The notes below the pieces were generated by a model, which was not told where the DNA came from, made no database searches, and was given only the letters and a program-made list of their open reading frames with translations. Position numbers and translations under genes: made by a program. Positions 43,897-52,645 of a stretch of 64,000 nt of DNA are shown here, piece by piece (position 1 is the first letter of the stretch; every line of letters starts with the position of its first letter). This DNA comes from an uncultured Bacteroidales bacterium (GTDB taxonomy: Bacteria > Bacteroidota > Bacteroidia > Bacteroidales > Paludibacteraceae): contig CACXYM010000007.1 of assembly GCA_902771935.1 (NCBI GenBank), positions 186,001-250,000 of the forward strand. The letters are read 5' to 3'.

Positions 43897-44085
43897 ATGG
43901 ACGAAGAGAAAGGAAGGAGAGAGCGGCGAATCATATTCGCCTGTAAAAGAAGAAAAAAGGGTGTCCGGATTAAATCCGGACGTAATGGACGAAGAGAAAG
44001 GAAGGAGAGAGCGGCGAATCATATTCGCCTGAAAAAGAAGAAAGAAGGGTGTCCGGATTAAATCCGGACGTAATGGACGAAGAGA
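43897..44085. repeat. 88-bp tandem repeat with two internal palindromes
   Basis: Two near-identical 88-bp units begin at 43897 and 43985, with a third start at 44073 that breaks off. Each carries GGCGAAT-CAT-ATTCGCC and GTCCGGAT-TAA-ATCCGGAC, both perfect inverted repeats, plus a purine-rich GAAGAGAAAGGAAGGAGAGA stretch. No coding capacity persists, as 88 is not a multiple of 3. The wider 43779-44340 gap holds only this repeat, the 11-bp array at 44131, the terminator and the waaA promoter. Confidence 0.9.
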
Positions 44086-44130
44086 GTAGCGATTAAGTCA
44101 TAGTTATGTCATAGTGGAGTCAGGTATGAG

Positions 44131-44181
44131 AACCTATCAGGAACCTATCAGAAACCTATCAGGAACCTATCAGAAACCTAT
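44131..44181. repeat. 11-bp tandem repeat alternating G/A
   Basis: AACCTATCAGG alternates with AACCTATCAGA over 4.6 units; weaker 11-bp periodicity extends left to about 44096. Confidence 0.9.
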
Positions 44182-44286
44182 GCCAACGGGAAGGGATGTG
44201 CATGCGACGTTAGGCAAAAAAATGCACAAAATTCTTAAAATAGTGAATTATTTGGCAAAAAATTTGCATGTATAAAAAAAAAGCAG

Positions 44287-44295
44287 TACTTTTGC
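44287..44295 (+). promoter_or_regulatory. Promoter of waaA
   Basis: TACTTTTGC with TTTGCATGTA at 44263-44272, 20 bp spacing. Confidence 0.75.
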
Positions 44296-44340
44296 ACGCT
44301 TTATTGCGAGAGTGTGCGCTCAGGCGCGTAAAAAACAAAT

Positions 44341-45579
44341 ATGTTTATATATTTTCTACTCATACGACTTGTGGCACTGTTTGGCCATCGCAAAGCAAAA
44401 AAACTTTGTGCAGGACAATGTGAGGTAGCCCGATTCCTAAAAGAGCATAAGGATACACAAACTGATCTGCAGGGTTGTGTGTGGTTTCATGCTTCGTCCG
44501 TTGGCGAGTTTGAACAGGCACGTCCGATTATCGAGAAACTGAAGACAGAACGTCCGCAAACCAAGATACTGCTCACTTTCTTCTCACCGTCAGGTTACGA
44601 ACTGCGGAAAGACTATAAGTACGCAGACAAAGTGATGTATCTGCCATTCGCCACAAAGCGCAACGCGCGACATTTTCTGCACGTCTTCAGTCCCGCGATG
44701 GCTATATTCATTAAATACGAGTTCTGGCCTGCGTACTTGCGCGAACTGAATAGACGAAACATACCGACCTACTTGATTTCAGGTATCTTCCGTCCGAAGC
44801 AGACGTTCTTCAAACCTTGGGGAAGTAGCTACAGACACTTGCTGACACGGTTCACAAAAATGTTTGTGCAAGACGCTGCTTCATTAGAGCTGTTGGCTAA
44901 GTTCAATATCAAAAACGTGGAAGTGGCAGGCGACACACGCTTTGACCGCGTTTACTGCATCGCCAAGCACGCAAAAGAGATTCCGACAGTGGAGCACTTT
45001 GTAACAGCGCAACTGAATGAATTTGAACGACCGACAGAAAAAGTGATTATAGCCGGAAGCACCTGGCCACAAGACGAATTCCTTTTAGCTCGTTATATAG
45101 AAGAACATCCGGATGTGAAATTGGTCTTGGTACCTCACGAGATAGACGAGAAACACTTGCACACTATCTTCCAGATTTTCCAAGGGCGCTATGTGCGTTT
45201 CACGGAAGCAACGCCAAATAACGTGCTGCATGTACAAACGATTGTGATTGATACCATCGGTATGCTATCCTCCATATACCGCTACGGCAAAGTAGCTTAT
45301 ATAGGCGGTGGCTTTGGCGTAGGTATTCACAACACATTAGAGCCCGCCGTATATGGCATACCGGTGCTCTTCGGCCCTAATTACCAACGCTTCCGTGAGG
45401 CAAAGGGATTGATAGCTGCCGGCGCAGGATTCTCGGTTGAGACATACGAGGAATTCGAGCGCACGATGGATTCCGCTTTGGAGCATTACCATGAGTTGGG
45501 TCTCAAAGCCAAGACCTATGTGGACTCCGAACTTGGCGCTACAGAGAAGATTTATAACGAGCTCTTTTCCCATTCATAA
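44341..45579 (+). CDS. waaA: 3-deoxy-D-manno-octulosonic acid transferase
   Basis: 412 residues, a GT30/GT-B glycosyltransferase. FHASSVGEFEQARPIIEKLK is the family N-terminal signature with the catalytic Glu; IKYEFWPAYLRELNRR, YLISGIFR and the C-terminal GGGFGVGIHNTLEPAVYGIP nucleotide-sugar site follow. It adds Kdo from CMP-Kdo to lipid A in the inner membrane. First gene of the core block that continues to hisS 24 bp downstream. Confidence 0.95.
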   Translation: MFIYFLLIRLVALFGHRKAKKLCAGQCEVARFLKEHKDTQTDLQGCVWFHASSVGEFEQARPIIEKLKTERPQTKILLTFFSPSGYELRKDYKYADKVMYLPFATKRNARHFLHVFSPAMAIFIKYEFWPAYLRELNRRNIPTYLISGIFRPKQTFFKPWGSSYRHLLTRFTKMFVQDAASLELLAKFNIKNVEVAGDTRFDRVYCIAKHAKEIPTVEHFVTAQLNEFERPTEKVIIAGSTWPQDEFLLARYIEEHPDVKLVLVPHEIDEKHLHTIFQIFQGRYVRFTEATPNNVLHVQTIVIDTIGMLSSIYRYGKVAYIGGGFGVGIHNTLEPAVYGIPVLFGPNYQRFREAKGLIAAGAGFSVETYEEFERTMDSALEHYHELGLKAKTYVDSELGATEKIYNELFSHS

Positions 45580-45603
45580 TTCGCTAATTCGTTAATCAAC
45601 ATC

Positions 45604-46923
45604 ATGGCACAGAAACCAAATATTCCAAAAGGAACACGCGACTTCGGACCGATAGAGATGGCCCGCCGTAATTACATTTTTTCTACAATACGTAGCGTGT
45701 TTGCATTGTACGGATTTCAACAAATAGAGACTCCTTCAATGGAATTGATGTCCACATTAATGGGCAAATATGGTGAGGAAGGCGACAAACTGCTTTTCCG
45801 TATCCAAAACAGCGGAGAGAAAGCTGCTGAAGCTCCGGAGAAAGGACTGAGATACGACTTAACCGTGCCCTTTGCACGCTATATCGTTCAACATCGCGAA
45901 GAGATACAATTCCCGTTTAAGCGCTATCAGATACAACCCGTTTGGCGTGCTGACCGTCCTCAGAAAGGTCGCTACCGCGAGTTCTATCAATGCGACGTGG
46001 ACGTGATTGGCACCGATTCGTTAGTAAGCGAGTTGGAGCTGATACAGATTGTGGAGGAAGTGTATCGGAGATTAGGTATCCGCGTCTGCTTGCATTTGAA
46101 CAACCGCAAGATACTTGCCGGAATAGCCGAAGTCATCGGCGCGCCGGATAAGATAATTGACATCACCGTAGCTATTGATAAGTTGGACAAGATCGGCATC
46201 GAGAACGTAAACAAAGAACTTGCCGAACGCGGACTGACCGACGAAGCCATCGCTAAACTGCAGCCGATTTTGGCGTTAGAAGGTAGTAATGCTCAGAAGT
46301 TAGAGACCATTGGTGAGATTCTATCCGAGAACGAAGTGGGAACAAAAGGCGTTGAAGAAACACGCACTATCTTAGAACTTGCCCAAGACCTGACTTTGCC
46401 TATTGAATTAGACCTGACGCTCGCTCGCGGACTGAACTATTACACCGGCGCTATCTTTGAAGTGAAGGCACTGGACGTTGCCATCGGCTCCATTACCGGC
46501 GGCGGACGATACGATAACCTAACAGGAATATTCGGTCTTCCAAACGTAAGCGGTGTGGGTATTTCCTTCGGCGCTGACCGTATCTACGACGTGTTAACTG
46601 AACTAAACCTCTACCCTGCTTCAATGCTTGAATCAACACAAGTGCTGTTTGCTGCTTTTGGCGATGCCGAACTGCGCTATGCTCTCGGCTGGGCGAAGAC
46701 ACTGCGCGAACAAGGACTGCGTGTGGAAGTATATCCCGAACCGGCTAAGATGAAGAAACAAATGGGCTATGCCGACGCCAAGCAGATTCCATTCGTCGCT
46801 ATTGTGGGCGGAAACGAGATGGAGTCCAACACCGTTATGCTCAAGAATATGCTTACGGGAGAACAACAACAACTAACTTTAGACCAATTATGCAAGACAC
46901 TGCAAAGCAATTTGACCAAATAA
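45604..46923 (+). CDS. hisS: Histidyl-tRNA synthetase
   Basis: 439 residues, class II synthetase. PKGTRDFGP opens the catalytic core; [31 protein letters not shown] (motif 2) and the histidine loop [14 protein letters not shown] are intact; [13 protein letters not shown] is motif 3 region. The C-terminal anticodon-binding domain begins near [11 protein letters not shown]. It charges tRNA-His. The last 34 bp overlap the start of the DUF1599 gene. Confidence 0.97.
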   Translation: MAQKPNIPKGTRDFGPIEMARRNYIFSTIRSVFALYGFQQIETPSMELMSTLMGKYGEEGDKLLFRIQNSGEKAAEAPEKGLRYDLTVPFARYIVQHREEIQFPFKRYQIQPVWRADRPQKGRYREFYQCDVDVIGTDSLVSELELIQIVEEVYRRLGIRVCLHLNNRKILAGIAEVIGAPDKIIDITVAIDKLDKIGIENVNKELAERGLTDEAIAKLQPILALEGSNAQKLETIGEILSENEVGTKGVEETRTILELAQDLTLPIELDLTLARGLNYYTGAIFEVKALDVAIGSITGGGRYDNLTGIFGLPNVSGVGISFGADRIYDVLTELNLYPASMLESTQVLFAAFGDAELRYALGWAKTLREQGLRVEVYPEPAKMKKQMGYADAKQIPFVAIVGGNEMESNTVMLKNMLTGEQQQLTLDQLCKTLQSNLTK

Positions 46924-47426
46924 CCACTAAATGCCGCGAGATCTTCAAAGACAAAATGCAGGACTACGGTCCATCGTGGCGCATCTTCCGTCTGCACGGT
47001 ATCACAGACCAGTTATACATCAAGGTGTGTAACATCCGCCAAGTGCAGACAACAGGTGTTAGTCTCGTCGGCGACGATATTGAGGGTAATCTGCGCGCAA
47101 TAATCAATTATGGTGTGACAGCCATTATTCAAGCACGCCATGGTTATGCGGACTCCATCGATATGAGCCGCGAGGAGGCGTTAAAGTTGTACGACGGTAT
47201 TGTTCAAGAAGCCAAAGAACTCATGCTGCGCAAGAACCACGACTACGGCGAGGCATGGCGTGAGATGAGCAAAGAGGGAATTATCGACATGATACTGGCG
47301 AAGATTATTCGCATCAAAACCATTCTGGATAACGGCGGTAAGACGATTGCCTCCGAAGGTGTGGAAGGAAACTACTTTGATATTATTAACTACGCAATAT
47401 TTGACTTGATACATTATGAAGAATAA
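46890..47426 (+). CDS. DUF1599 family protein
   Basis: 178 residues. Two repeats of a similar unit are visible: [20 protein letters not shown]...[19 protein letters not shown] and [20 protein letters not shown]...[19 protein letters not shown]. This duplicated motif is the DUF1599 domain, found almost only in Bacteroidota, next to DoxX and tpiA genes as here. The function is unknown; the conserved Lys-x3-Asp-Tyr and Glu-Gly-Asn suggest a nucleotide-like ligand, as in MazG-type folds (speculation). Overlaps hisS and the next gene. Confidence 0.85.
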   Translation: MQDTAKQFDQITTKCREIFKDKMQDYGPSWRIFRLHGITDQLYIKVCNIRQVQTTGVSLVGDDIEGNLRAIINYGVTAIIQARHGYADSIDMSREEALKLYDGIVQEAKELMLRKNHDYGEAWREMSKEGIIDMILAKIIRIKTILDNGGKTIASEGVEGNYFDIINYAIFDLIHYEE

Positions 47427-48537
47427 AGTGTTACATATTCTGGCGTCGGTTTCACGGACGTTGTTGGGATTGGTATTTATCTTCAGCGGTTTCGTGAAAG
47501 CTGTTGACCCGCTGGGCACAGTGTATAAGATTGAGGATTACCTCAAAGCCTTTGGCGGATTCTTTACCGACTTGCTGCCCTTAGCAGAAGTGGCAGCCGT
47601 GATACTCATTACGGTGGAGTTTACACTGGGTATTATGATGTTGTGCAATATCCGCACGAATTGGACATCGTGGTTGTCGCTGGCATTCTATGTGGTAATG
47701 ACCCCGCTGACGCTGTATATCGCGCTGACTAATCCGGTTAGCGACTGCGGTTGCTTTGGTGATGCTATTGTGCTGAGTAACTGGGCTACGTTTTGGAAGA
47801 ATGTGGTATTGGTAGGGCTGGTGATTGTGCTGTTGTGCACAAAGAAAGCGCTTCGTCAGACGTTCACCAATATTGCGGAGTTGTGCATTACACTTTTGGC
47901 AATAGTATTCGTCTTCTGCTGGATGGAAGTAACATATAAGCATTTACCTGCAATCGATTTCCGTCCGTACAAAGTGGGCAATAATATCCCATCGCTGATG
48001 GAGATACCGGAAGGCGCAGAACCGGATGTTTACGATATCAAACTTATTTATGCCAAGGACGGTGTAGAGCAAGAGTTTAGTTTGCAAGACTATCCGAAAG
48101 GCGACTCGACATGGACATTTGTAGATCAGAAGTCTGTTCTGGTGAAGAAAGGCTATGAAGCACCTATTCATGATTTTGAAATAGTTACCATGGACTTCGA
48201 CGATATCACATACGATATTCTCGAGAGCGAAGAACCACAGACCTTGGTAGTGCTATACGATTTAGCAAAGACTGATCGCCAACAGATGGATAAGCTTATG
48301 GCTATTCATGCGCAACCGAACGTACACTTCCTTACCGGTTCAGGTGAAGAAGAAATAGCCGCATTTGCCGAAGAGTTGGGATTGGATGAAGAAACTATGA
48401 TGAGCACTTTCTGCTATACCGACCCCGTAACACTCAAAACGATTGTGCGCGCTAATCCGGGTGTAATCGTTATTCAAAACGGAACCATTATCGACAAGTA
48501 CAATATTAGACAAATAAATAAGCATTTACCCAAATAA
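47416..48537 (+). CDS. DoxX/BT_3928-type membrane protein with C-terminal domain
   Basis: 373 residues. Four membrane helices in residues 1-150 (SRTLLGLVFIFSGFVKAVDP, LITVEFTLGIMML) with the redox-type motif VSDCGCFGDAIVLSNW, as in DoxX/MauE-like quinone-associated proteins. A soluble domain follows, thioredoxin-like in size (LVVLYDLAKTDRQQM to GVIVIQNGTIIDKYN). The gene order DUF1599-DoxX-tpiA is a Bacteroidota hallmark. Probable role in envelope electron transfer or thiol chemistry; unproven. Overlaps DUF1599 by 11 bp. Confidence 0.8.
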   Translation: MKNKVLHILASVSRTLLGLVFIFSGFVKAVDPLGTVYKIEDYLKAFGGFFTDLLPLAEVAAVILITVEFTLGIMMLCNIRTNWTSWLSLAFYVVMTPLTLYIALTNPVSDCGCFGDAIVLSNWATFWKNVVLVGLVIVLLCTKKALRQTFTNIAELCITLLAIVFVFCWMEVTYKHLPAIDFRPYKVGNNIPSLMEIPEGAEPDVYDIKLIYAKDGVEQEFSLQDYPKGDSTWTFVDQKSVLVKKGYEAPIHDFEIVTMDFDDITYDILESEEPQTLVVLYDLAKTDRQQMDKLMAIHAQPNVHFLTGSGEEEIAAFAEELGLDEETMMSTFCYTDPVTLKTIVRANPGVIVIQNGTIIDKYNIRQINKHLPK

Positions 48538-48548
48538 ATTAACAAAAC

Positions 48549-49982
48549 ATGAAAAAGACCATTATTGCTATTTCAGCTCTGTTCGTGTCCATGACACTTT
48601 TTGCGGAGCGCGTTTCACAAGAGGACGCTGCTCTTGTCGCTAACAATTTTATGAACCCAGCTTCGACGAATGTTAACCTGAAGAAAGCCGTTCCAGCCAA
48701 ACGTATGGTGCTCAAACAGAGCGCATCAACGGAACAACCGCAGTACTACATCTATGAGAATGCTAACGGCGAAGGTTGGGTAATGGTGGCTGCTAATGAT
48801 GCAGTAACTCCTATTCTGGCATACTCTGAAACTGGACACTTCTGTAATTCAAACAATATGCCAGAAAACCTGAAACATTGGATGGGATTATATAATGACT
48901 TCATCAAACGTATTGAAGAAGATAACGTAGAAGCCAGCGAAGAAGCTGTGGCGGAATGGAATCATCTGCGCAAGAGTCCTCCAAGTACGCCGAGAGGAAA
49001 TGTTGTCGTAGCTCCGTTGATTAAGACCACTTGGGATCAATGTGCCCCATTTGATCTGTACACACCAGGCACAGGCCAATGGGGAGAAGGAAGCACAAAA
49101 GCAGCGACAGGTTGTGTCGCAACTGCTATGGCTCAAGTAATGAATTACTGGCAATGGCCAATTCAAGGTAAGGGCAGTCGCGAATATAAACCACTAAACC
49201 CAAATACCGGTAAATCACAAACTAAATATGGTAAGCAATCTGCCAATTTTGGTGAAACAACCTACGATTGGGCAAATATGTTAGATGCATATACAGATGA
49301 AGATGGCTATGAGTTACCAGGTCTTACCACGGCACAAAAACAAGCTGTAGCTACTTTAATGTACCATTGCGGCGTCGCTACACGAATGATGTATGGCGAC
49401 TATGATTGGGGAGGTTCCGGCGCAATGACTGTCAACTGGTGCGATTGGAACTGGCCGGAATCTGATGGTGACTGCGCACAAAATGCATTTTACAACTTCT
49501 TCCGCTACAAAAAACCAACCGGATACTATCGCAAGGGTGACGGTGGAGAGTGCTACAATAGCTGGACAGATGCAAAATGGACAGAAATGATTAAAGCAGA
49601 ATTGGACAAAAAGCACCCCATTATGTACGCAGGAGGAGATAGCAACAGTGGTGGTCATAGCTTTATATGTGACGGATACGACGACTATCAAAATAGTAGT
49701 AATGGAAACTATTTTCACTTTAACTGGGGTTGGTCCGGTATGAGCGATGGTTGGTACAGATTATCAAGTTTAAAACCTGGTACCGGTGGCGCCGGTGGAG
49801 GAAGTTATGACTTCACTGCCGATCAAGATGTGATTATTGGTATCGAACCGGATGGTAAGCCTACAGCCTATGAGCAAGTAGTCGCAACAGAGATTAAGGC
49901 TGATAAAGTGATTGAGAATGGACAACTTATTATTATCCGTAATAACGAAAAATATTCTGTCTTAGGACACAAAATTCAATAA
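48549..49982 (+). CDS. C10 (streptopain-like) cysteine peptidase with sorting-like tail
   Basis: 477 residues. Signal peptide MKKTIIAISALFVSMTLFA; inhibitory propeptide with SPI-like fold to about 150 (EGWVMVAANDAVTPILAYSE). Catalytic Cys in KAATGCVATAMAQVMNYW and His in SGGHSFICDGYDD; WGW and YWRN-type aromatic segments are kept. The tail VIENGQLIIIRNNEKYSVLG matches the other secreted proteins, implying export by the same route. It sits between DoxX and tpiA, which are normally adjacent in the phylum; this looks like an insertion of a secreted protease into a core operon (inference). Confidence 0.88.
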   Translation: MKKTIIAISALFVSMTLFAERVSQEDAALVANNFMNPASTNVNLKKAVPAKRMVLKQSASTEQPQYYIYENANGEGWVMVAANDAVTPILAYSETGHFCNSNNMPENLKHWMGLYNDFIKRIEEDNVEASEEAVAEWNHLRKSPPSTPRGNVVVAPLIKTTWDQCAPFDLYTPGTGQWGEGSTKAATGCVATAMAQVMNYWQWPIQGKGSREYKPLNPNTGKSQTKYGKQSANFGETTYDWANMLDAYTDEDGYELPGLTTAQKQAVATLMYHCGVATRMMYGDYDWGGSGAMTVNWCDWNWPESDGDCAQNAFYNFFRYKKPTGYYRKGDGGECYNSWTDAKWTEMIKAELDKKHPIMYAGGDSNSGGHSFICDGYDDYQNSSNGNYFHFNWGWSGMSDGWYRLSSLKPGTGGAGGGSYDFTADQDVIIGIEPDGKPTAYEQVVATEIKADKVIENGQLIIIRNNEKYSVLGHKIQ

Positions 49983-49985
49983 TAT

Positions 49986-50735
49986 ATGAGAACAAAAATG
50001 GTCGCAGGTAACTGGAAAATGAACAAGAACCTGCAAGAAGGCGTAGCATTGGCTACCGAATTGAAAGAACAAGTTAAGAATCCTAAATGCGAAGTAGTTA
50101 TCGGTACTCCGTTTATTCACTTGGCAACTGTTTGCGAGCTGCTGAAAGATTCATCCATTAAGGTGGCTGCAGAGAACTGCGCAGACAAAGAGAAAGGTGC
50201 TTACACCGGCGAAGTAAGTGCAGAGATGGTAGCATCTACCGGCGCACAATACTGCATCCTCGGTCACTCAGAGCGTCGTGCTTACTACCACGAGACTCCG
50301 GAAATCCTCAAAGAGAAAGTGCTGCTCGCTCTCGCAAACGGACTCAAACCAATCTTCTGCATCGGCGAAGTGAAAGAGGAACGCGAAGCTAACATTCAAA
50401 ACGAAGTGGTTAAATCCCAACTCGAAGGCTCACTGTTCAACCTCAGCGCAGAGGAGTTTGGAAAGATTACCCTTGCTTACGAACCGGTTTGGGCTATTGG
50501 TACAGGACTCACAGCTACACCAGCACAAGCACAAGAGATTCACGCTTACATCCGCAGCCTCATCGCTGAGAAATACGGCAAACAAGTGGCTGACGATACA
50601 ACTATCCTCTACGGTGGCTCATGCAACGAGAAGAACGCAGCCGAGCTCTTCGCGAACCCTGACGTGGACGGTGGACTCATTGGTGGCGCAAGTCTTGTAG
50701 CAGAGAAGTTCCTCGCAATCATTAATGCTCGTTAA
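49986..50735 (+). CDS. tpiA: Triosephosphate isomerase
   Basis: 249 residues. [13 protein letters not shown], catalytic His in CILGHSERR, catalytic Glu in [12 protein letters not shown], and phosphate loop [12 protein letters not shown] are intact. It interconverts dihydroxyacetone phosphate and glyceraldehyde 3-phosphate, and so would receive products of tagatose bisphosphate cleavage. Starts 3 bp after the C10 peptidase stop. Confidence 0.98.
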   Translation: MRTKMVAGNWKMNKNLQEGVALATELKEQVKNPKCEVVIGTPFIHLATVCELLKDSSIKVAAENCADKEKGAYTGEVSAEMVASTGAQYCILGHSERRAYYHETPEILKEKVLLALANGLKPIFCIGEVKEEREANIQNEVVKSQLEGSLFNLSAEEFGKITLAYEPVWAIGTGLTATPAQAQEIHAYIRSLIAEKYGKQVADDTTILYGGSCNEKNAAELFANPDVDGGLIGGASLVAEKFLAIINAR

Positions 50736-50771
50736 CCGGTTTAGACCGAAGCAAATTTGCCATTCGGAATT

Positions 50772-51299
50772 ATGGGATTAATTAAAACAATCAACCGTAA
50801 CGGCGAAATCCTTACACCGCGAATTGCTGATGGTGTTTTCCTCACGGAGAATGCCACAGTAGTTGGCGATGTGACAATCGGCGAAGGTACATCGGTTTGG
50901 TTCAATGCAGTTCTTCGCGGTGATGTAAACACCATTACAATCGGTAAGCATTGCAATATCCAAGACGGCGCTGTACTACATACACTCTACCAGAAATCAA
51001 CAATTACCCTTGGTGACCATGTGTCCGTGGGACATAATGTGACGATACACGGCGCCGATGTGGATGACTACGCGCTGATAGGAATGGGAGCCACCCTACT
51101 CGATGGCACACACGTTGGAAAAGGCGCTATCGTAGCTGCCGGCGCACTCGTGCTCAAAGGCACTCAGATTGGTCCATACGAAGTATGGGGAGGCGTACCG
51201 GCTAAATTCATCAAGAAAGCTGATCCGGCGCAAACGGAAGAGATTAACATGCGCATTGCCAACAATTATGCCATGTACGCTTCGTGGTACAAGGAGTGA
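50772..51299 (+). CDS. Gamma-carbonic-anhydrase family protein (left-handed beta-helix)
   Basis: 175 residues from MGLIKTINRNGEILTPRIAD; an in-frame TTG at 50757 would add five residues. Hexapeptide repeats (VVGDVTIGEG, NIQDGAVLHT, VGHNVTIHGADV, YALIGMGATLLDG) form a left-handed beta-helix; the metal His residues appear in HVSVGHNVTIHG. The family includes gamma-carbonic anhydrases and CaiE/PaaY-like proteins; enzymatic activity is often uncertain. It lies between tpiA and pyrH. Confidence 0.9.
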   Translation: MGLIKTINRNGEILTPRIADGVFLTENATVVGDVTIGEGTSVWFNAVLRGDVNTITIGKHCNIQDGAVLHTLYQKSTITLGDHVSVGHNVTIHGADVDDYALIGMGATLLDGTHVGKGAIVAAGALVLKGTQIGPYEVWGGVPAKFIKKADPAQTEEINMRIANNYAMYASWYKE

Positions 51300-51342
51300 G
51301 AGACAAGAGTCGAAAGCAAAAAGTCGAAAGTATAAAGCAATT

Positions 51343-52047
51343 ATGTATAAACGAATTCTACTCAAGTTATCAGGCGAAAGTCTAATGGGCCAACAAGGTC
51401 ATGGTATAGACCCGCAGCGCCTGCAAGCTTACGCTAAGCAAATCAAGGAAATTGCTGAGCTTGGCGTGCAAATAGGTATCGTCATAGGCGGAGGAAATAT
51501 CTTCCGTGGGTTATCCGGTGCGCAACAAGGTTACGACCGCGTTAAGGGTGACCAAATGGGCATGTTAGCTACTGTTATCAACTCGTTGGCATTATCTTCC
51601 GCACTGGAGGCTATCGGTCAAAAAGTGCGCGTGCTTACTTCAGTGCGCATGGAGCCGGTCGGTGACTTCTATAATAAAGCCAAAGCGATACGTCTCATGG
51701 AGAAAGGCAATATCGTTATTCTTGCCGGCGGCACGGGACTGCCGTTCTTCACTACCGACACGGCTTCCGGTCTGCGCGCTATCGAGATTGAAGCCGATAT
51801 CATGTTCAAAGGCACGCGCGTAGATGGAATCTACACCGCTGATCCGGAGAAAGACCCCACTGCCACCAAGTTCGACGCTATCACCTACGACGAGGTGCTG
51901 GAGCGCAAACTCAAAGTGATGGACCTGACTGCAATCACGCTCTGTAAGGAGAATAAAATGCCTATCTATGTCTTCAATATGGACAAAGAAGGCAACCTGC
52001 TCAAAGTCATTAAAGGCGAACAAATAGGCACCTTGGTGACTCCCTAA
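51343..52047 (+). CDS. pyrH: UMP kinase
   Basis: 234 residues from MYKRILLKLSGESLMG; an open frame upstream to 51169 is inside the preceding gene. GIVIGGGNIFRG, MLATVINSLAL and GGTGLPFFTTDTAS match bacterial UMP kinases of the amino-acid-kinase fold. It converts UMP to UDP for pyrimidine and cell-wall precursor synthesis. The 43-bp upstream gap holds AGTCGAAAG repeats. Confidence 0.95.
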   Translation: MYKRILLKLSGESLMGQQGHGIDPQRLQAYAKQIKEIAELGVQIGIVIGGGNIFRGLSGAQQGYDRVKGDQMGMLATVINSLALSSALEAIGQKVRVLTSVRMEPVGDFYNKAKAIRLMEKGNIVILAGGTGLPFFTTDTASGLRAIEIEADIMFKGTRVDGIYTADPEKDPTATKFDAITYDEVLERKLKVMDLTAITLCKENKMPIYVFNMDKEGNLLKVIKGEQIGTLVTP

Positions 52048-52080
52048 ATAGCTATTCATTAATCATTATTATTTAATAAC

Positions 52081-52641
52081 ATGTTAGAACCAAAACAAAT
52101 CAAATCGGATGCGGAAGAGCTGATGCAAGCAGCTGTACTCTTCTTGGATGATGCACTTGCACATATTCGTGCAGGAAAAGCTTCCGTCCGTATCCTTGAC
52201 CCCATTCGCGTAGATTACTACGGTGCCGCAACACCGTTGTCTAACGTAGCAACAGTCACAACACCTGATGCACGCACTATCCAGATTCAACCGTGGGAGA
52301 AAAACATGCTCTCTGTCATTGAGCGTGCGCTCATCAACTCCAACATTGGTCTTGCACCGAACAATAATGGCGAGGTTATTCGTCTTATCATTCCACCATT
52401 GACGGAGGAACGTCGTCGCGACTTGGCTAAACAGTGCAAAGGCGAAGCAGAGAACGCAAAGGTAAGTATTCGAAACGCACGCCGTGATGCCATCGACACG
52501 CTCAAAAAGCAAATCAAAGAAGGCTTGCCTGAGGATGCGGAGAAAGATGCGGAAGATGAGGTTCAGAAACTGCATGATAAGTATATCAAGCAGATTGACG
52601 ATATCTACGCTAAGAAAGAAAAAGAGATTATGACCGTATAG
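52081..52641 (+). CDS. frr: Ribosome recycling factor
   Basis: 186 residues. DALAHIRAGKASVRILDPIR and VDYYGAATPLSNVATVTTPD open the domains; MLSVIERALINSNIGLAPNN and LTEERRRDLAKQCKGEAENA are conserved RRF blocks; the C-terminal IRNARRDAIDTLKK helix completes the three-helix bundle. It splits post-termination ribosomes together with EF-G. The order pyrH-frr is widespread. Confidence 0.97.
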   Translation: MLEPKQIKSDAEELMQAAVLFLDDALAHIRAGKASVRILDPIRVDYYGAATPLSNVATVTTPDARTIQIQPWEKNMLSVIERALINSNIGLAPNNNGEVIRLIIPPLTEERRRDLAKQCKGEAENAKVSIRNARRDAIDTLKKQIKEGLPEDAEKDAEDEVQKLHDKYIKQIDDIYAKKEKEIMTV

Positions 52642-52645
52642 CGTA

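Noticed and set aside
43897..44085. CRISPR array
   Set aside because: Only two and a partial unit, each 88 bp with no unique spacers between short repeats; no cas genes in the window.
50757..50771. TTG start for the gamma-carbonic-anhydrase-type gene
   Set aside because: The ATG at 50772 aligns with the usual family N-terminus (GLIK), so the five extra residues are unlikely to be translated.
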